Assembly (NCBI GenBank): GCA_023634235.1
Contig: JAMKCF010000009.1
Span: 1,984,001 to 2,048,000 of the forward strand
Origin: Pisaster brevispinus
Lineage: Eukaryota > Echinodermata > Asteroidea > Forcipulatida > Asteriidae
Reading direction: 5' to 3'
DNA length: 64,000 bases
The translations under genes and the position numbers were made by a program. The stretch's first letter is position 1, and the number at the start of each line of letters is the position of its first letter. Positions 63,256 through 64,000 of the stretch are shown here, piece by piece. The notes under the pieces are model-generated. The model was not told the origin of the DNA. It saw only the letters and a program-made list of their open reading frames with translations, and searched no databases.

Positions 63256-63348
63256 CTCAGAAATTTTCGGTCTGGGAGTCCAAGAGGGTCGATGAAAGCT
63301 CTCTCTAACTGCATCAACTGATCGTTTACACGACGGACAGCCATCACA
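63256..63348 (-). CDS. FOLH1: Glutamate carboxypeptidase II-like, penultimate exon
   Basis: This exon encodes [20 protein letters not shown] followed by [10 protein letters not shown], with split codons at both ends. The block [18 protein letters not shown] is nearly invariant in GCPII, NAALAD2 and NAALADL1, which makes the family call firm. The acceptor ATTATAG is at 63355-63349 and the donor GTTGGT starts at 63255. Its first base completes the GA/T Asp codon left by the upstream exon, and its last two bases (AG) join G of the last exon to give Arg. It lies in the helical dimerisation domain. Introns on each side are short (465 and 497 bp), unlike those of the neighbouring PLC gene. Confidence 0.94.
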
Positions 63349-63813
63349 CTATAATAATCACACAATGTTCGCAATATTAATCAATTATGGTTCCTTCACA
63401 TATAAATTATCTACACAGCCTTGCAGCACACTCTATACTGTTCGACACTCTTCCTATACCATCCGATAGGGATAATCAATACGTAGTGAAACTGATTTTC
63501 CGATGAGTTGGCTTCGAAATCTTAGCCGACGTGACGACAACCTTCCTTGTATTTACTGGTGTGAGGGGGTACAATCATGATGAAAGGGAAGACGCCATTT
63601 TAATGAACAGTTAGGCCCTCATTTATTGACTTATTCGCCAGGCAAAACATTTGGGTTTTTTCCCCAAAACAACAATGTCTGTAAAAAATAAACAAATGTC
63701 AACTGAAATGCAAGATTTTTTGGGGTCAAATGTTGTATACAGAAGCTGTGATTGAGAGCCTTTGTGTTTTCCCTCCTAATTATGGCATTTTTGTTGCGAA
63801 GAAAAGTACTTAC

Positions 63814-63895
63814 TCTTTGTTGTCAGTCTGCTCGATAACTGCATGAAATTCTGCGGCAGCCGTGGAGAAGTTGGACAGGGCAGAGTCAATGTACT
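63814..63895 (-). CDS. FOLH1: Glutamate carboxypeptidase II-like, third-from-last exon
   Basis: This exon encodes EYIDSALSNFSTAAAEFHAV followed by IEQTDNK and the first two bases of an Asp codon. It corresponds to the amphipathic helix that begins the dimerisation region in mammalian GCPII (SAVKNFTEIASKF, from memory). The donor GTAAGTAC starts at 63813 and the acceptor TTTTGACAG ends at 63896; an alternative acceptor two bases further in is possible. Sequence identity is low but the reading frame joins exactly to the next exon. The preceding exons, including the catalytic domain, lie beyond the right edge of the window. Confidence 0.85.
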
Positions 63896-64000
63896 CTGTC
63901 AAAAGAATCAAAGCAAAACTACACAAGTGAGAAACATGAGATGGGAATTTAGCAAGGAATTATTATAATGAAGACGCCACATCACTATTTAATAAACCTT

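Overview
This is a gene-poor, AT-rich window of animal nuclear DNA. It has split genes with canonical GT/AG introns, long non-coding stretches, microsatellites, minisatellites, and many short inverted-repeat and tRNA-derived elements. I found no operons, bacterial promoters, CRISPR arrays or viral genes. The two recognisable genes are metazoan. The repeat at 12314-12686 resembles one I recall from starfish and other echinoderm sequence, so I infer a marine deuterostome, probably an echinoderm. That placement is from memory and was not verified.

Two genes are supported, both on the minus strand. At the right end lie the last three coding exons of a glutamate carboxypeptidase II-like (FOLH1/NAALAD family) peptidase: 63814-63895, 63256-63348 and 62557-62758 with the stop. 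They encode part of the C-terminal dimerisation region; the rest of the gene lies beyond 64000. About 11.4 kb downstream on the same strand is the start codon of a phospholipase C beta, closest to the PLCB4/norpA type. Its first three coding exons are 51106-51189, 21732-21812 and 7758-7817. They give the first 75 residues, reaching into the PH domain, and every junction is in phase. Introns 1 and 2 are 29.3 kb and 13.9 kb, and intron 3 runs off the left edge, so about 51 kb of the window is PLC beta intron.

Region by region: 1-7757 is intron 3, with a tRNA-like SINE, a 37-bp duplication and a nested hairpin transposon at 7373-7622. 7818-21731 is intron 2, with a 43-bp minisatellite, a 373-bp inverted-repeat element and a 28-bp satellite at about 19443-19997. 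21813-51105 is intron 1, dense in MITE-like and SINE-like copies, a 20-bp array, a 45-bp array and a CAAT microsatellite. 51190-51357 is the probable 5' untranslated part of the first coding exon, next to an unexplained coding-like island (to about 51860). 51860-62556 is intergenic or 5' leader sequence and contains a candidate non-coding first exon near 58055.

The two genes have no evident joint role: one makes a Gq-coupled signalling enzyme, the other a cell-surface zinc peptidase. I did not find a new biological system. The points most worth a second look are the near-perfect 73-bp hairpin nested inside an older hairpin, the orphan coding-like island overlapping the PLC beta start exon, the two-level structure of the 28-bp satellite, and several repeat families present in two or more alignable copies.
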